In this document: in pieces, positions 26,401 through 41,400 of the stretch
Numbering within the stretch: the stretch's first letter is position 1
Layout: every line of letters begins with the position of its first letter
DNA from: Micropterus salmoides
Lineage: Eukaryota > Chordata > Actinopteri > Centrarchiformes > Centrarchidae
Length of the DNA: 64,000 bases
NCBI RefSeq assembly: GCF_014851395.1
Contig: NW_024041484.1
Span: 626,499-690,498, forward strand
Reading direction: 5' to 3'
Made by a program: the position numbers and the translations under genes
Notes under the pieces: model-generated
Seen by the model: the letters and a program-made list of their open reading frames with translations, nothing else
Database searches by the model: none
What the model was told of the DNA's origin: nothing

Positions 26401-29400
26401 AAGTTACTAGGTCAACAATAAATCTGTAACCTGTTTTTAACTTACAGATCACAACCATGTAATGTGCAATGCAGTTAATGACAGCTTATAAACAACTAAG
26501 TCAACACACTCTGTAGACTCTCAAAACAATAAAGCTGTAACCTGTTTTTAACTTACAGAGCACAACCATAATGTACAATGCAATCAATGACAGCTTAAAC
26601 TACTGTAAATCAACGCACCACCAGACTCTCAAACCATTGTAACGTTATAACTAAATAAAACTGTAAGGTTACATGATCATCAATTGATCAACAATAAACC
26701 TGTTTATAAAGTTTTAAAGCCAAAGTTTATGATGAATGGCTCAGCAGCTGCCACTGTTTGTTGTGCTCTCTCACGTGCGGCCGCGCAGCAGATGTTACGT
26801 GTTACGTAGGCAGGTTATAGGTAACGGAGAGAGGGAATAACGGCAAGCTCATCAGACGTTTCCTAAAAAATAAACATTGTTCACGAGTCCTGCGCCTCGA
26901 GTCCGAGTTGAGTCTGAAGTCTTTTGAGGACGAGTCTCAAGTCACTGTGTGTGCAACTTAAGTGCGACCCAAGTCCGAGTCTCTAACTCGAGTCCCCATC
27001 TCTGCATGCCGTGATAGTAATTAAGTAAACCCCCCCTCATGCTGTGAGTTGCAGCCAGTTTGTGACCGAGTGGTTACATAGCTGGTAGAGTTTTGCAATT
27101 TAAACATCTAAAACTGAAGCAGAAACTGTTTGGGACTTTTTAGGTGGGGTTACAACCTGATGAAATATAGGCAATATGTCTTTATCTGCACTTTATCTGA
27201 GGTGCTGAAGTTAAAGTGTGTTTTGTGCTTGTCTGTGTGGAGATTTCTGCCTGATCACTAGTGTTTTTAGTTAGTCACGGTCTGAAAGGAATAATGTTAC
27301 TAGCATATCACCAGAGAGAGATTCTGAATGTGCACATGTGTACAAAACTTGCACATGTGCAAATGTGCAAGTAGAGCTATTGAAATTCAGGAGTTTCTTA
27401 CTGAATTAAAATAAATACATTTTTCATTGAGGTGAAAAGGAACCACTTGCACATTTAAAGAGGTTATTTCCCTAAACAAAGACACAAAAGAAGAGGGAAC
27501 ACTAAATTATGCCTGAATGTGTGCAGAGAAAAGTTGATCTACAGGCGAAACATATCTGAAAGCAACACAGAATGCCAGAGAGCCTTACTGCATTATATTA
27601 AGATTTATATTCTGAATTGTCACCTACCACCTATTTTTTCCGCGGGGTCTTAAAAAGTCTTAAAAGGTAATAAATCAATTTTGCAAAAATTAAGGCCATT
27701 AAAAAGTATTAAAAAGTCTTCAATGTGAAAATCCTGTGTGTCCTAAAGTTTGTTTGCTAAAAGTGTAGGTGAACGTATTTATTTATAATGCATAGCCAAA
27801 ACACTAGACAGGCATTGAGTAGCGACTGTGTGATCGTTTCTGTAACGTTAGGCACAGGGATCTACCGAGCGCCTATTTCACTCTTAAACGCTCCAAAAAA
27901 TACATCCGTGCAAACCGGAAAATGATTTTCGAGTACAACTAACCGTAATTTCCCACCCAGCTGGACTTATAGTTAATTGTTCAAAACATAGACGGAGTGG
28001 TGATGAGGAGTAATGGGATTAACCCGGTTGGCCGGTCGCTCTGTGGCCACTTTGAACAGCCCCGTTCCTGAAAAACAAGAGCGAGATGCACTACAAGCAG
28101 CTGAATAAGACAGAAGACAACAGGGAAATTTCAAGGAGCATGTGGGTTTAGCTAACGTTAGCTGGCTAATTAGCTAAATCTCTGCTTTTATTGAAACACA
28201 TTCAACTTTTCATAAAGCCGATGCTCTCATCAGTGTCACTTTTTGTGCATGGATCAATCACAGCCTGGATGGAGCGGGATTTTTTAAAAAGTCTGAGGTG
28301 CTGCAACAAACTTTGTAAATATTGAACTCATTGTTCTGCATAAATGGTTATGATTATTGACGAGTTAGTAGTCTGCCCAACATCAAGGTTGGAGACTATC
28401 ATGTAGCCTGGAGCATTTTTCTTGCACAAAGTTAATGAATAAAAAACAACCCCAAACTGATATTATTATACTAATACAGTCATTTAGACTAGTTCCTCCT
28501 CCAGGTTGTGCCTGTGCTACACCGCCTACACTACTTACGTTATTCCACACTCAGTTTATTCTCTTCATCTTTGTTCCCTCCTGGCTTATTTGAATTTTGT
28601 TGTATTGATCAAATGGTCGATTAAAGTTATCACACATATCATTGCAGGCAAGCTCACATTATCAAGTTTAAACCAACTAAAACACAAAATTACACTGTGT
28701 TTCACATGATTGCTGTAATGTTGCGTACATAAACGTCATAGCTTATGTAAGACAGTTGCTTTTCGCAGGAAAGGTCAGATGCAATATTTCAATGTATCTT
28801 GAGTAGTAACCTGAGATTACTGGTAGTTTTGGCGTTCATGCTCACACAGGTCCACTGCAACTCTCTTCCAGCATCACAGTGGTGTGAAGATGAGAGGTTC
28901 CTTTTGCTGTGTTCATTTCAGTTCACCACAATACTGGCATAAAGTCACAAGTTTATTTATCCCTGCAGAGAGTCCCGTGGCCTGTCCTTGTGACAGGGTC
29001 AGAAATTGTCCTATGTGTTTTAGTGCCGTGACGTGTTTTTTATTATTTTATTTGTGTGTTGTGTTTTTATTTCATATTGCATGATGGAGTTGTGTCACTT
29101 TTGTCATACTGTCACACTTGCCATGTGTGTTTTATTGATTCACTGTGGTTTTATTTATTCACGTGTAATTTTCAGTTTTAATTGTACAGACTGGCATGAT
29201 GTCCCTAAACGCCACACACCTCTGATGACGTCATTAAATTAGTGATTAGTTGTGGACGATCAGCATCACTCAGGCCAAAATCCGTGATGTATATTCTTTA
29301 CATTCAGACGACGGGCAAAGATAGGCAGCTGAGTAGGAGTGACTGTAGAGTGTCTGTGAAGGTTCTCAGTCATCCAGGTCATAGTTATCCAACGAAGGTT

Positions 29401-32400
29401 GAGGTCAAGGGCTACTGGACTTGGTTGGAGATACTAGAAGACGTTTCGTTCCTCATCCAAGCGACTTCTTCAGTTCTCACTGACTGGTAGGGAAACTCAG
29501 CTATTTAACCTCTGGGATCATTAGCTAGGATCGTCGATACCGCTGGTTCGTGTTCTGGCTGTGGTAATGACAGTCGTCATGGTCGTTAGAGCCACCCGTG
29601 GCAAAGTCTGAACAACCATCGTTGGCATCTTTACCTGAGGCCAAGAGGAAATGCTTGTTTAGTTTCCTGGGAAGTGATTAAAGGACTGCATTGTAAGTGG
29701 GGGATAAGTGGTGACCCCCTCCTCTGTTCAGTGACAGCTTCTCAATCTGGGTGTAAATGACTTCCCTGACACCTCTTTTGAACCATCCGTCTTCTCTGTC
29801 TAAAATGTGCACGTGGTGGTCATCAAACGAGTGTCCTTTATCCTTCAGATGTAAATTTACTGCTGAGCCATGCGTTTGTGTAGTGATTGTTTAGTTTCCC
29901 CAATATACAGTTCTGTGCATTCCTCACTGCACTGGACCGCATACACTACATTGCTTTTCTTGTGTTTGGGTGTGCAGTCTTTGGGGGGGACCAGTATCTG
30001 TCTTAGTGTGTCCTTGGGTTTAAAAAACACAGGGATGCTGAGTTTCTCTGATACTCCAGACACATATGGAATAACAATGTTGTTGCGTTTGACCTTCTTC
30101 TCCTCATCCCCTGTAGTTTTGGTCTTCTTCCTGGATTTTGTGGCTGTGACAAAGGTCCATTTAGGGTATCCACAGGCTGTAAGTGCCCCCTTCAGGTGTT
30201 TCTGTTCCTTCTCTCTGGCTTTTGCACTTGTTGGTATGTTGTCCGCTCTGTGGTGCAAGGTTCTCATGACCTCTAGCTTGTGTTCCAGCGGGTGGTGGGA
30301 ATCAAAAAATAAGTGATCCGTGTGAAGGTTTCCTGTACACTCCAATTTGCAGGCTCCTGTCCTCTACAATGTGTGCAGCGCAGTCCATCAAAGCTAAACT
30401 GTTGTTGTAGACATCTTCTCGTGTGAACTTGATGTTACTGTCCACGGAGTTGATGTGCTCTGTGAAGGCTTGCACTTCTTGGGTTTTAATTTTGACCCAA
30501 GTGTCATCGACATACCTGTACCAGTGGCTCGGTGCTGTTCCTCTGAAGGAGTGGAGGGCTTTTCCCTCCACTCCTTCAGAGGAACAGCTTGTAACTTCCT
30601 TTTTATGCATTTGTGGAATTTTGTTCAATGTGTACTGCGGCAATCTGTAAAAAAATGCACACAGAAATGACATGATGAGGATTTTCTGCAGTATATCACT
30701 GAGTCTTTCCCTTTTTCTCTCCCCATTTAGCTATTTAGCTTGGCTATTTTACGTGTCCAAAACATAATAAATAAATAAATAAATAAAAGGGTGGGGTTAA
30801 TCAGAGAATAAAAATCCCCGAGGTTTTAAATTTACAAGAACAAAACTTTAGTGGATTGAGTTCCCACTTTTCTCGCGTTATCAGTGGAATTAATGGACAT
30901 TTTGGTGAAGGGCTCGCTCGCTGTTGTTCGGGCGGTGAAGGAGAGGAAAAAGAGCAGCCTCCGCACACCGCTATCGGCAATATTTCTGTCCAACGTGTGC
31001 TCACTGTGCAATAAACTGGATGAACTTCCGCTTCTGGTGGAGAAAACTTGTATTCATCTTCTGTTCTGTGCTTCACGGAGACGTGGCTGTGTGAACTGAT
31101 ACTGGACTCCGCACTGCAGCTGGCAGGCTTCCAACTGTACAGAGCGGACTGCGACACAGAACTCTCCGGCAAAACAAAAGGTGGAGGTGTCTGTTTTTAT
31201 ATTAACAATGGCTGGTGTACCGACGTGACAGTGATTCAGTAGCACTGTTCTCCTGATCTGGAATATTTTATCATTAACTGTAAACCGTTTTACTCCCCCC
31301 GTGAGTTTGCTTCATTCACTCTGGTGAAAAACTGGACTCCCTTGTTATTGTTCTCAGTGACTTTAACAAAGGAAACCTCAGCCAAGAGCTCCCCAAATAC
31401 AGACAATTTATAAAGTGTCCAACCAGAGCAGGGAACACTTTACATCACCACAGTTAGCAGTGCTTATTACAGTGTCACACGCGCTCCACTGGGACACTCT
31501 GATCACGTCATGATCTACATGATTCCTGCTTACGGGCAAAAATTAAAGTTCTGTAAACCTGTAGTGAGGACATCAAAGAAGTGGACCAGTGAAGCTGTAG
31601 GCTTGTTTGGACTGCACTGACTGGGATGTTTTCAGGACTGCTACCAACATTCTGGATGAGTTTACAGAGGCTGTGACGTCCTACATCAGCTTCTGTGAGT
31701 ACACATGTATACCAACACGCACCAGGGTGAGTTATAACAATGACAAACCCTGGTTCACAGCCAAACTCAGACAGCTAAGGTTGGAAAAGGAGGATGCATT
31801 TAGGAGTGGTGACAGGGCTGGGTGCAGGGTGTTAAAATACAGGTTTAGCAAGGAGGTACGAGAAGCTAAACGACTGTCCTCAGTGAGGCTAAAAGACCGG
31901 TTCTCTGCAAACAACGCCACTTCTGTCTGGAGGGGGTCCAGACAGATCACTAACTACAAACCCAAAGTCCTCCACTCCATCAACGACTCTCGCCTAGCAA
32001 ATGAGCTGAACCAGTTCTACTGCTGGTTTGAGTGTCAATCGGACAACATCCCCTATGACTCCTCCGCCTAGTTTCAGCCCCAGTCCACCACTTTCTTCCC
32101 CCCTCCCCAGAGTTGGCCAATTCTACCCCCTCCCCTCCTCTCTCCATTTCAGAGAGGGAAGTAAACAGACTATTCAGGAGGCAGAAACCCCGCAAAGCTG
32201 CTGGGCCGGACTCTGTCTCCCCATCCACCCTGAAGCACTGTGCTGATCAGCTGTTCCGGTGTTCACAGAAATTTTTAACACCTCACTGGAGACATGCCAT
32301 GTGCCAGTCGCTTCAAAGCCTCCACTATCATCCCTGTCCCCAAGAAACAAAGGACCACAGGACTAAACGACTACAGACCCGTCGCCCTGACATCTGTGGT

Positions 32401-35400
32401 TATGAAGTCCTTGGAACACCTTGCGTTGTCCCACCTAAGATCCATTACAGACCCACTCCTGGACCCCTTGCAGTTTGCCTACAGAGCCAACAGGTCTGTA
32501 GATGATGCAGTAAACGTGGCCCTTTACTAAATCCTCCAGCACCTGGACTCCCCAGGAACCTACGCCAGGATCCTGTTTGTGGATTTCAGCTCTGCTTTCA
32601 ACACCATCATTACCTGCAGGTGGATCACTGACTTCCTGACGGACAGGAAGTAGCATGTGAAGATGGGAAAACATGTCTCTGATTCCAGGACCATCAGCAC
32701 CAGTTCACCTCAAGGCTGCATTCTTTCCCCTCTGCTCTTCTCCCTGTACACCAACAGCTGCACCTCCAGTCCGTCAGGCTCCTGAAGTTTGCAGATGACA
32801 CCATCCTCATTGGGCTCATCTCTGGTGGGGATGAGTCCATGTACAGGTGGGAGATCAACCATCTGGTGACCAGGTACAGCCAGAACAGTCTGGAGCTCAA
32901 CGCTCTGAAGACAGTGGAGATGGTCGTGGATTTGAGAAAGAGCACAGCCCTCCCTCCCCCATCATCCTGTGTGACTCCCCAGTCACCACTGTGGACTCCT
33001 TCCGCTTCCTGGGCACCATCAACTCCCAGGACCTCAAATGGGAGCTGAACATCACCTCCCTCACCAAGAAGGCCCAGCAGAGGATGTACTTCCTGTAGCA
33101 GCTGAAAAAGTTCAGCCTGCCAAAGACACTGATGGTGCACTTCTACACCGCTATCATTGAGTCCATCCTCACCTCCTCCATCACCATCTGGTACGCTGCT
33201 GCCACTGCCAGGGACAAGGGCATGCTGCAGCGCATCATTCGCTCTGCAGAGAAGGTGATTGGCTGCAATCTTCCATCACTTCAGGACCTGTACGCCTCCA
33301 GGACTCTTAAGCGAGCAGGAAAGATTGCAGCTGACTGTCATGATTTGGCTTCGCCTCCTTCCCCTCCCTTGTGTGTCCGCCCTGACAGCGCTCCAGAACG
33401 CCTTCAATGGATTCCGTCTGAGCCTGGAACTCCCCGCATGCTCCCTACCCTCTTGCCTCCCCTGAGCACTTAATAAATCTTGCCTGCGTTGTTAACCATC
33501 TTGTGCCCACTTCTGAATCCTTTCAGTGTAACCTAACACTGACCCCTCCCACCCTGGACACAAACTGTTTCAGACAGTTTGTGTCCAGTTTGTGTCTCAG
33601 TTTTCCCTCTGGCAGGAGGCTGCGGTCCATCAGGACCAAAACCTCTCGCCACAAAAACAGCCTCATTAACGAGGCCCGGGTCCCCACTGACACTCCCCCC
33701 TTGCAAATAATACAAATGTCTCTGCACATGTAAATATTATTTCATTTCATATCCTGCACAAACCTGGCAGACTGCACATATTTGTTGTTAATTGTTAATC
33801 TTTGTTGTTGTATAGTTTTATATTGTTAATTTATATATATATGTGTACACAACATCCTCTTCTGTTGCAATACTTCTGCACAACACAAACCCGGAATAAC
33901 GCACATGTAAACATCTGCGACGTTGTTCTTTCTCTGCAAATAGTTGTATTATTTTTCTCTATTCTTTTTATAATTCTTATATAACTTGCATTGTATATTC
34001 CATATTTATATATTTCTACATTTATTTATGTTAATTGTATGTTTATCAACGTGTAGCACCTTATCACCAAAGCAAATTCCTTGTATGTGTAAAACTCTAT
34101 TTGGCAATAAAGCTCCTGATTCTGATTTTTTCTTCTAAATACGCACAATTCACAACAAAGTCTCTAAAGTCACAATGCATATGATAATATGGTGACATGG
34201 GCTGAAATCGAGTATTTCCTCATTGCTAAATCCGATTGAGAAGTGTAATATCATTTTTCACTGCATGCCTAATAAGCCTAGACGGCAGGGGCATCTGTCA
34301 TGTGATGTTGCAACCTTGCAAAATGAATGTGGTTCCTTCCCAAAAAAAAACTTTCAGAGAGGTTTTTTACATCTTAATCATATTACACATAAAATAAGAG
34401 TCCATGAAATACTTAATACAGAATTACAACAATAACACTGTTAAGATAATTACAAATTTACTCAATGCACTGCCAAGCCTAACCTGGATGCCTGGCTGCC
34501 ACGGTGTTAGATTTGGCCATTAAGCTTTCTTTACACTCCTCATATTCAGACACTATCATCTGGCATTCTTCTGGAGAAAACACGGAGCATGCGCCATTGT
34601 GAAAAAACTCTGCCTGTCACCAGCAGGTGACAGGCATAGATTTATACGCCACACCACGGACACGCCACTTCGACAACAACTCACAGTTTAATAATAATAA
34701 TAATAACTTATATTTATATAGCGCCTTTCACTAGACCCAAGGACGCTTTTTTAGGCATGTACAACATTTAGTTGTCAATGCCTTTAGATGGCACAGCAAA
34801 AGTCCATCCATCCAGCCATCCATCGTCAACCGCTTATCCTGCATACAGGGTCGTGGGGAGCTGGAGCCAATCCCAGCTGACATCGGGCGAAAGGCGGGGT
34901 ACACCCTGGACAGGTCGCCAATCCATCGCAGGGCCACACATAGACGAACAACCAGTCACACCTAGGCCGCATGTCTTTGGACGGTGGGAGGAAGCCAGAG
35001 CACCCGGAGAGAACCCACGCAGACACGGGGAGAAATTTGAAGTCGATCGGACTAATTCTCTAGAAGGTGTTTGTTCAAGTAAGGAGCGTGTAAATCGCCA
35101 AAAATCACCACAATCAAAATGGACAAATTTATGTTGGGTTTAGGGCACCGCTTCCTTCAGAAGTGAGAGTGTGTGCATATGCATGGTCAACCCTCCTGAC
35201 CTCTCACCTTGTCCAGGTTGTTGTAAAAGTCGATATTCCCAGCACAGAGGTATCGTCCCAGCAGTGTGGCATGTGTGGTAAAGACCGTTGCCATGGGAAT
35301 CTTGCGGGAGCGAGAGAGAATAAGCCCTGGACCAGCCTGCCACTCGTGGAAATGACCGATGACATTGGGCTTGTCGCCCAGCTGGTCTGTTAACTGGAAA

Positions 35401-38400
35401 ACAAAAGATGAGTTGTTCACAGATTCACATTGTAACAGGAAGTAAGACGTTGAAATGTAGGAACTTCTCTGATGATGACTGTGCTGAAAAACAGGCTATA
35501 CACTGACCTCTTTGAAGAACCAGGCGATCAGGGAGCCCAGGATGAGTGAGTCGTTGGCCTCTCGGTCGTGGTAGGGCAGGCCAATACTGCAGGTCTGCCA
35601 CAGGTCCTCCTTCCAGCGGTCCAGGTTCCAGGCTGCAGAGCTGATGTCAAACAGGATCACATAGGGGCTGCCCTCAATCAGCCAGCGGCCAAAATGAACC
35701 TGCAGCATCAACAGCAAAGGAAGCCCACCGAGAGAAGTACAATTTTAGAAATCAATTTTCAAAATCAGATTCCAGTGTGCTTGGGTAAACTAAAGAGATA
35801 CTGTTTGTTGCTTGTACACAGCTGTTGACAGACTCTTTTCTAGCCAGTAACAGTGGTAGAAAAAGTTACCACTGTCTTTACTTAAGTAGAAGAATTAAGC
35901 TTAGAAAGCTTAGAGTTATGATGAGAGTTGTTATTTATGATGTTCCTTTGGCAATGACAATGGAGGAGATAATTTGGGAAGTGAAAGGAGGGAAAGTAGT
36001 GAAAGCCACAAGACTGCAAACACAAAGAAAAGGGGTGAAAACTGATAGCCTCTCAGTAGTCCTGGAGTTTGAAAAAGTTATGCCAAAGAGAGTAAGAATG
36101 GGATATCTGAGCTATGATGTAAGAGAGTTTATCCCAGCACCACTTAGATGTTTCAAGTGTCAAAGAATGGGACACACTGCTGGTCAATGTAAAGGAAAAC
36201 AAAGATGTGCTAGGTGTGGAGGTGAACATGAATATGGAAAATGTGGCCAGGATACAAAAGTAACTAATCAGGTATCTTATGCTGATGCAGCAAAAAAAGT
36301 GAAGGAAAGTGAACTATTCAGATCCAGTGTTACACAAGTAGTAAATAGAGCCCAAGAGTCTGAGAACAGATGAGTAATTGAGGTTTCATCTCCAACACCA
36401 AGTCAGAGGCAAACAGAAACAAATCCAAGGATATTAATCCATGGATATTAATGAAGATACGCTGATTGTAGGTAAAACCAACTTTGTTGCTTTCATCTGT
36501 AAGACTGTAAATGTGGCAATACAGAAAAAGAAAAAAAGTGATAGAATCAAGACAATTATAGAGGCAGCCGAGATAATGGGGATCACGGAAGTTACAGCTA
36601 AACTGATTCATGAGATGTTGAACCCGACTAATTATGATGGAGTGTCTCAAGGTGATTAGCCTCATTATGGTATTTCATATCCTCCACTGGAATGCCAGAA
36701 GTTTAATTGCAAATGGACAAGAGTTCAAGAAGGTTGTAACTGATCTGATAATGGGGTGGCGATGGCGCAATGGATTCAATCCCCCATTGTGACCCATCCA
36801 CCATTGTGTCCCTGAGCAAGACACTTAACCCATAATTGCTCCAGAGGCATGCAACCTCTGACATGTATGGCATGGATAAAAGCGTCAGCTAAATGTAAAT
36901 CTGGAAGTTAGACTTGATGTTATGTGTATACAAGAAACTGGCTACAACTCAGTTAGATGTTCCAGAATTTACCTTTTGGTAAACCTGGTAAAGACACAAC
37001 TAATGCAGGAAACTACAGACCTATAGCCTTAACATCGCACTTGTGTAAATGGATGGAAAAGATAATTGTCTGTAGATTGTCATATTATTTAGAGCAAAGA
37101 GGACTGCTAAACAAATACCAAAGTGGACTTTGTAAAGGAAGATCTACGGTAGACGCTTTAGTTAAAGTTAGCAATAAGGCAGAAAAGGCGGTTAGTATGA
37201 AAGAGGTCATGGCTATAGTATATTTTGATATTGAGAAAGTTTATGATTCAATGTGGAGAGAAGGACTACTGATAAAAATGGTATGAAATGGGTATTGGTG
37301 GAAGACTATACAACTGGGTTTTGTCTAACTGTCTAACTGAACTTTCCGTGTTAAAGTTGGAGATGCTATGTCGGAGGATTTTGAAATTGAAAATGGTATT
37401 CCTCAAGGGAGCGCTATAAGCCCTATTTTGTTTAACATCATGATAAATGACATTTTTGTAAATGTTGATAGAGATATTGGGTCATCACTTTATGCGGACT
37501 GAACATGTAGGAGCAGGAGCATACATACCTGAGTTTGATGTAGTTATATGTAAAAGAATTAATGATAAATTATCTGTATATACAGCAGAAATGGTTGCTA
37601 TTATTTTAGGGTTACAGTGGATAGAAGAGGTGAGGCCTGAGAGAGTTGCCATTTGTTCAGACTCCACTGCAGCCCTGTATAGTTTGAATTCCAAAAATAC
37701 AGTAAGAGATGATCTATTGATTGGAATATATACAATAATGCTGAGAATACAAAGAGCTGGAGTTGATGTGCAAATTGTCTGGGTCCCTGCTCATGTTGGG
37801 GTTGATGGGAATGAGAAAGCAGACAAGATTGCAAAGACAGCGTTGAAATTAAAAGATGATGAAATAATGCAAGTTCCCTTTGGAAAGGAGAGGCCAAATC
37901 ATTAATTAGAAAAGCAGTGAATGACGTATGGCAGAAGAAGTGGGACACAGACACTAAAGGGAGACACTATTACAGCATACAGAAATAAATTAAGGTGAAG
38001 GGTTTCAAAGGGAAATGTAGAAGAGATTAAGTGGTTTTTTCAAGATTAAGGCTTGGACATACTGGGTTAAAATCAATGCTTCATTTAATGGCAAAATGTG
38101 TGTCTGATAAATGTGAGGTTTGTAATGTTCCTGAAAATGTCGAGCATGTCATCATGAAGTGTAATAAATATAATTCTGAGAGAAACATCTTACGTGACAA
38201 GATATATGAATTAATTTTCTCAAATCTACAGGATTAGATCATAACATATAGCCTTTTTTTTGGTTTGTTTGTTTGTTTGATGTTGTTTTGTTGTTTTGTT
38301 TTGTTGAGTTTAGTTTTCTATTTATTTATTTACCTTTTGGTTCACTGAACCTGTAACCTGAAGCACTAAAACCTTGATATTACACACTCCGGTACAGTAG

Positions 38401-41400
38401 GTGGCACCTGAACAAGTTGGTTGCGATCCGCCATTAAACCCAGAGAAGAAGAAGAAGAAGAAGATCAGGCAAAGGAGAAGGTGTTTCAATGCTGGAGAAA
38501 CCTCAGAGATTTGAAATTTGGGGTTCAGCGCTTCTGAAGCTTGATTTATAGCGCTTCAGCGTCCACTGTGTTGACTTTTGCAAGCAGAGCAGGCTTACTT
38601 ACGGTTTAGCCCTCCGCTAACGTGAATGGGAGTAAAATTATATACGTGCGGCTGGTATAGCCAATTCAAATGTTACCGACCGAATGGATCACATTCTGAT
38701 AGTAAAACGAGTCATTTCGCTCGGGTTGCGACGGTGAAATATATTGATTCACTGTGTTACAGCCGCCGTTTTGGCCGCTAGTAAATGTTACTTCAAATTG
38801 GCCAAAGAATTTGAACGTTTGCTCAGTAGCTTTCACATCAGGTGTAACGTTAGCATTATAGCTATAACTTTAGCTGTGTTAGCCAACGTTTACAACAACT
38901 CCGCACTTGAACAGTCTGTGAAGTTACATTGCTGTGTTTATTGAAATATAATTCACAACCAATAAAGCATACTTACAGGTTTTGATTTTCCCACACAGAG
39001 TCGGAGTTGCATCGTCTAAGACTAAACGTTTAACTGTTTCCGGTGTTCTGACGATCTATGCTGCCTTGCCGAAAAATGCTACCATAGCGCAAATCGATAG
39101 ACTCGACTCTACTCATCCCTGCTCCGTTTTCCATTGCAGATAGTACCCAGAGTACGTAGCTGGTGGTCATAGCGACGCCACACACAACTGTCGCAATTTA
39201 ATGTTCAATGCGACACACACACCAGCGATCCACACAGCTCTCTCTTTTTTAAGGTATGAAAACGTATGTTTTCCTCTGCCGTTGTTGCTGCAGCGGTCTG
39301 TGTAACGGCGGAGCGGGCGGCTGGCCGGCCTCACACGCTCCTCCTGCGGGTTGGCACAGGCTTCCCCCGCAGCCACTTGCGGAGCTCCTCAAGTCAAAAT
39401 CTACACAGCTGAATTCTCTCCTCAAAACTTCTCAGAAGTGGATTTAGTGATGAAATTCCATATGAAAACTGTAAAATATAAACCTTCCTGTTGCTGGCCT
39501 CTGTCTAGTGCACGCGATGATGAAGTGAATAGTGATGATTCTCTCTGACCAATCAGCAGTCTGTCGTGTTTTCACGTTACATTTTAGTTTCCCTCAGCTT
39601 GCTTGGAACCTCATACCAGCTTCCAGGTACAGGTACAACATTTCTACAATGGAAAACCAAACAACGGCGAGTCGCTCAGACTAGCTTGGTTTGAGGGCGT
39701 GCCTGACCCCGCTAGCCGCTTGGCAAGCATTATGACGCGTTTTCATTGTGACGTCACAAGTAAAGGAAGTGAAGGGACTTTGGGCTTTTTCACTTTGCAA
39801 ACCTGTTACATGCACAAAAGAGATATATAACTCAATAAAGGAAAGGGAAAAAGCCAAAAAAACATAATACCACCTCTTTAACACAAAATCTCTGTGAATT
39901 CAGTGCGATTTGCAATTTTGACCAATCACTGCAACCTTTCCGCAAATTTGACCTATCATCGCAGTTTCCCGCAAAACGTTGTCAAACGTCAGCTTGTCAC
40001 TTCTTTCTTCTCGAGTATCAGTATCGATCTTCTTTATCAAAGTGGGAGTAAACTGTTTTGCAAAATGTGCACTGTTGTGCTCAAAAATAATGGAAATCCT
40101 GTTTGACACACAGAGTGGCAGAAACGCAAGGACGAAGTCAAGTCACGAAATATACCTGAGGTGTACAAAGCAGTGTGTCGTCCACCTCTTGGCAAATCAG
40201 GCCACGTCGTTGTTCATTTGCTTCCAAAATATAAAGCCAAGTTGAAACAAGAGAGGCCAGTCACCAACGAGATCAGAATATGGAATGACAGCAGTGAAGA
40301 TAAAGTACGTGAGTGCTTTAAAGAAACTGATTGGCAAATGTTTTTTGACTGTTGTATGGATGCAAACTAATTAACTGAGACTACTACTGACTATATGAAA
40401 TTCTGTGAAATAAATGTTAATTCTCTTAAGACTATCAAGATTTATCCTAACAACAAAGTATGGGTTTCTAAGGAAATTAAATGGTGTCTTAATGAGAGGA
40501 AAATTGCATTTATCAAGGAGGACATGAGTTTAGTAAGGGAAAAGAGGGGGGAACTTACAAGCATCACTAGGAAAAGTAAGGTAGAGAAGCAATTATATAA
40601 TGGTAATTTGAGGGACGCCTGGAATGGTCTCAATAATATGATGGGTAATGATGTAAGGAAGAGGGACATTTTTACCTCAAATACTGCTGCTTTTGCCAAC
40701 TATTTAAACCAATTTTATTGTAAATTGATTCCGTTGGGAACCACTTTGACCCATATCAATTTGCTTATAGGCGTGGTCGGGGCACTGTGGATGCAGCTCT
40801 GAACACACTTACTAAACACCTGCAGATGTTTAAAAGTTATATGACCTTGGTGTTAACGGATGGCTTACTTTATGGATTAATGACTTTGTTTCCCAACGGC
40901 CCCAGAGAGAGTCTTTGAACGGCATTAGTTCAGAGCAACAGGTGCACCCCAGGGCTGTGTCTTATCACCCATACGTTACCGATACCAATGAGATGCAGAT
41001 TCAAGACTCGACTTCTTATTTGTATAAGTACGTGGATGATATGGCTTTGGTTGGTTTAATGCATGAAGGAGAAAGATGTGGAGAGAGAGCATATTTTAAC
41101 CATATTGACAAATTAATTAGCTGGTGTTCAAACAGTGCTGTAGTCATATATACCAGTAAAACTAAGCAGTTGGTAATCTGCAGGAATAACATCTCTCTTT
41201 GCCTAAACACAGTAAACATAATGACCGTCCTGTTGACATTGTGGAGGACTTTAAATACTTAGGTACCCTACTTGATAGAATATTGAGTTTTACAGCAAAC
41301 TCTGACTACAGTATATCTATAAAAAGGCCATGCAACGTATGTATTTGTTGAGAAAGTTGAACAGCTTCTCTGTAAGCGAAAATACCCCAGAGCTGGTCTA

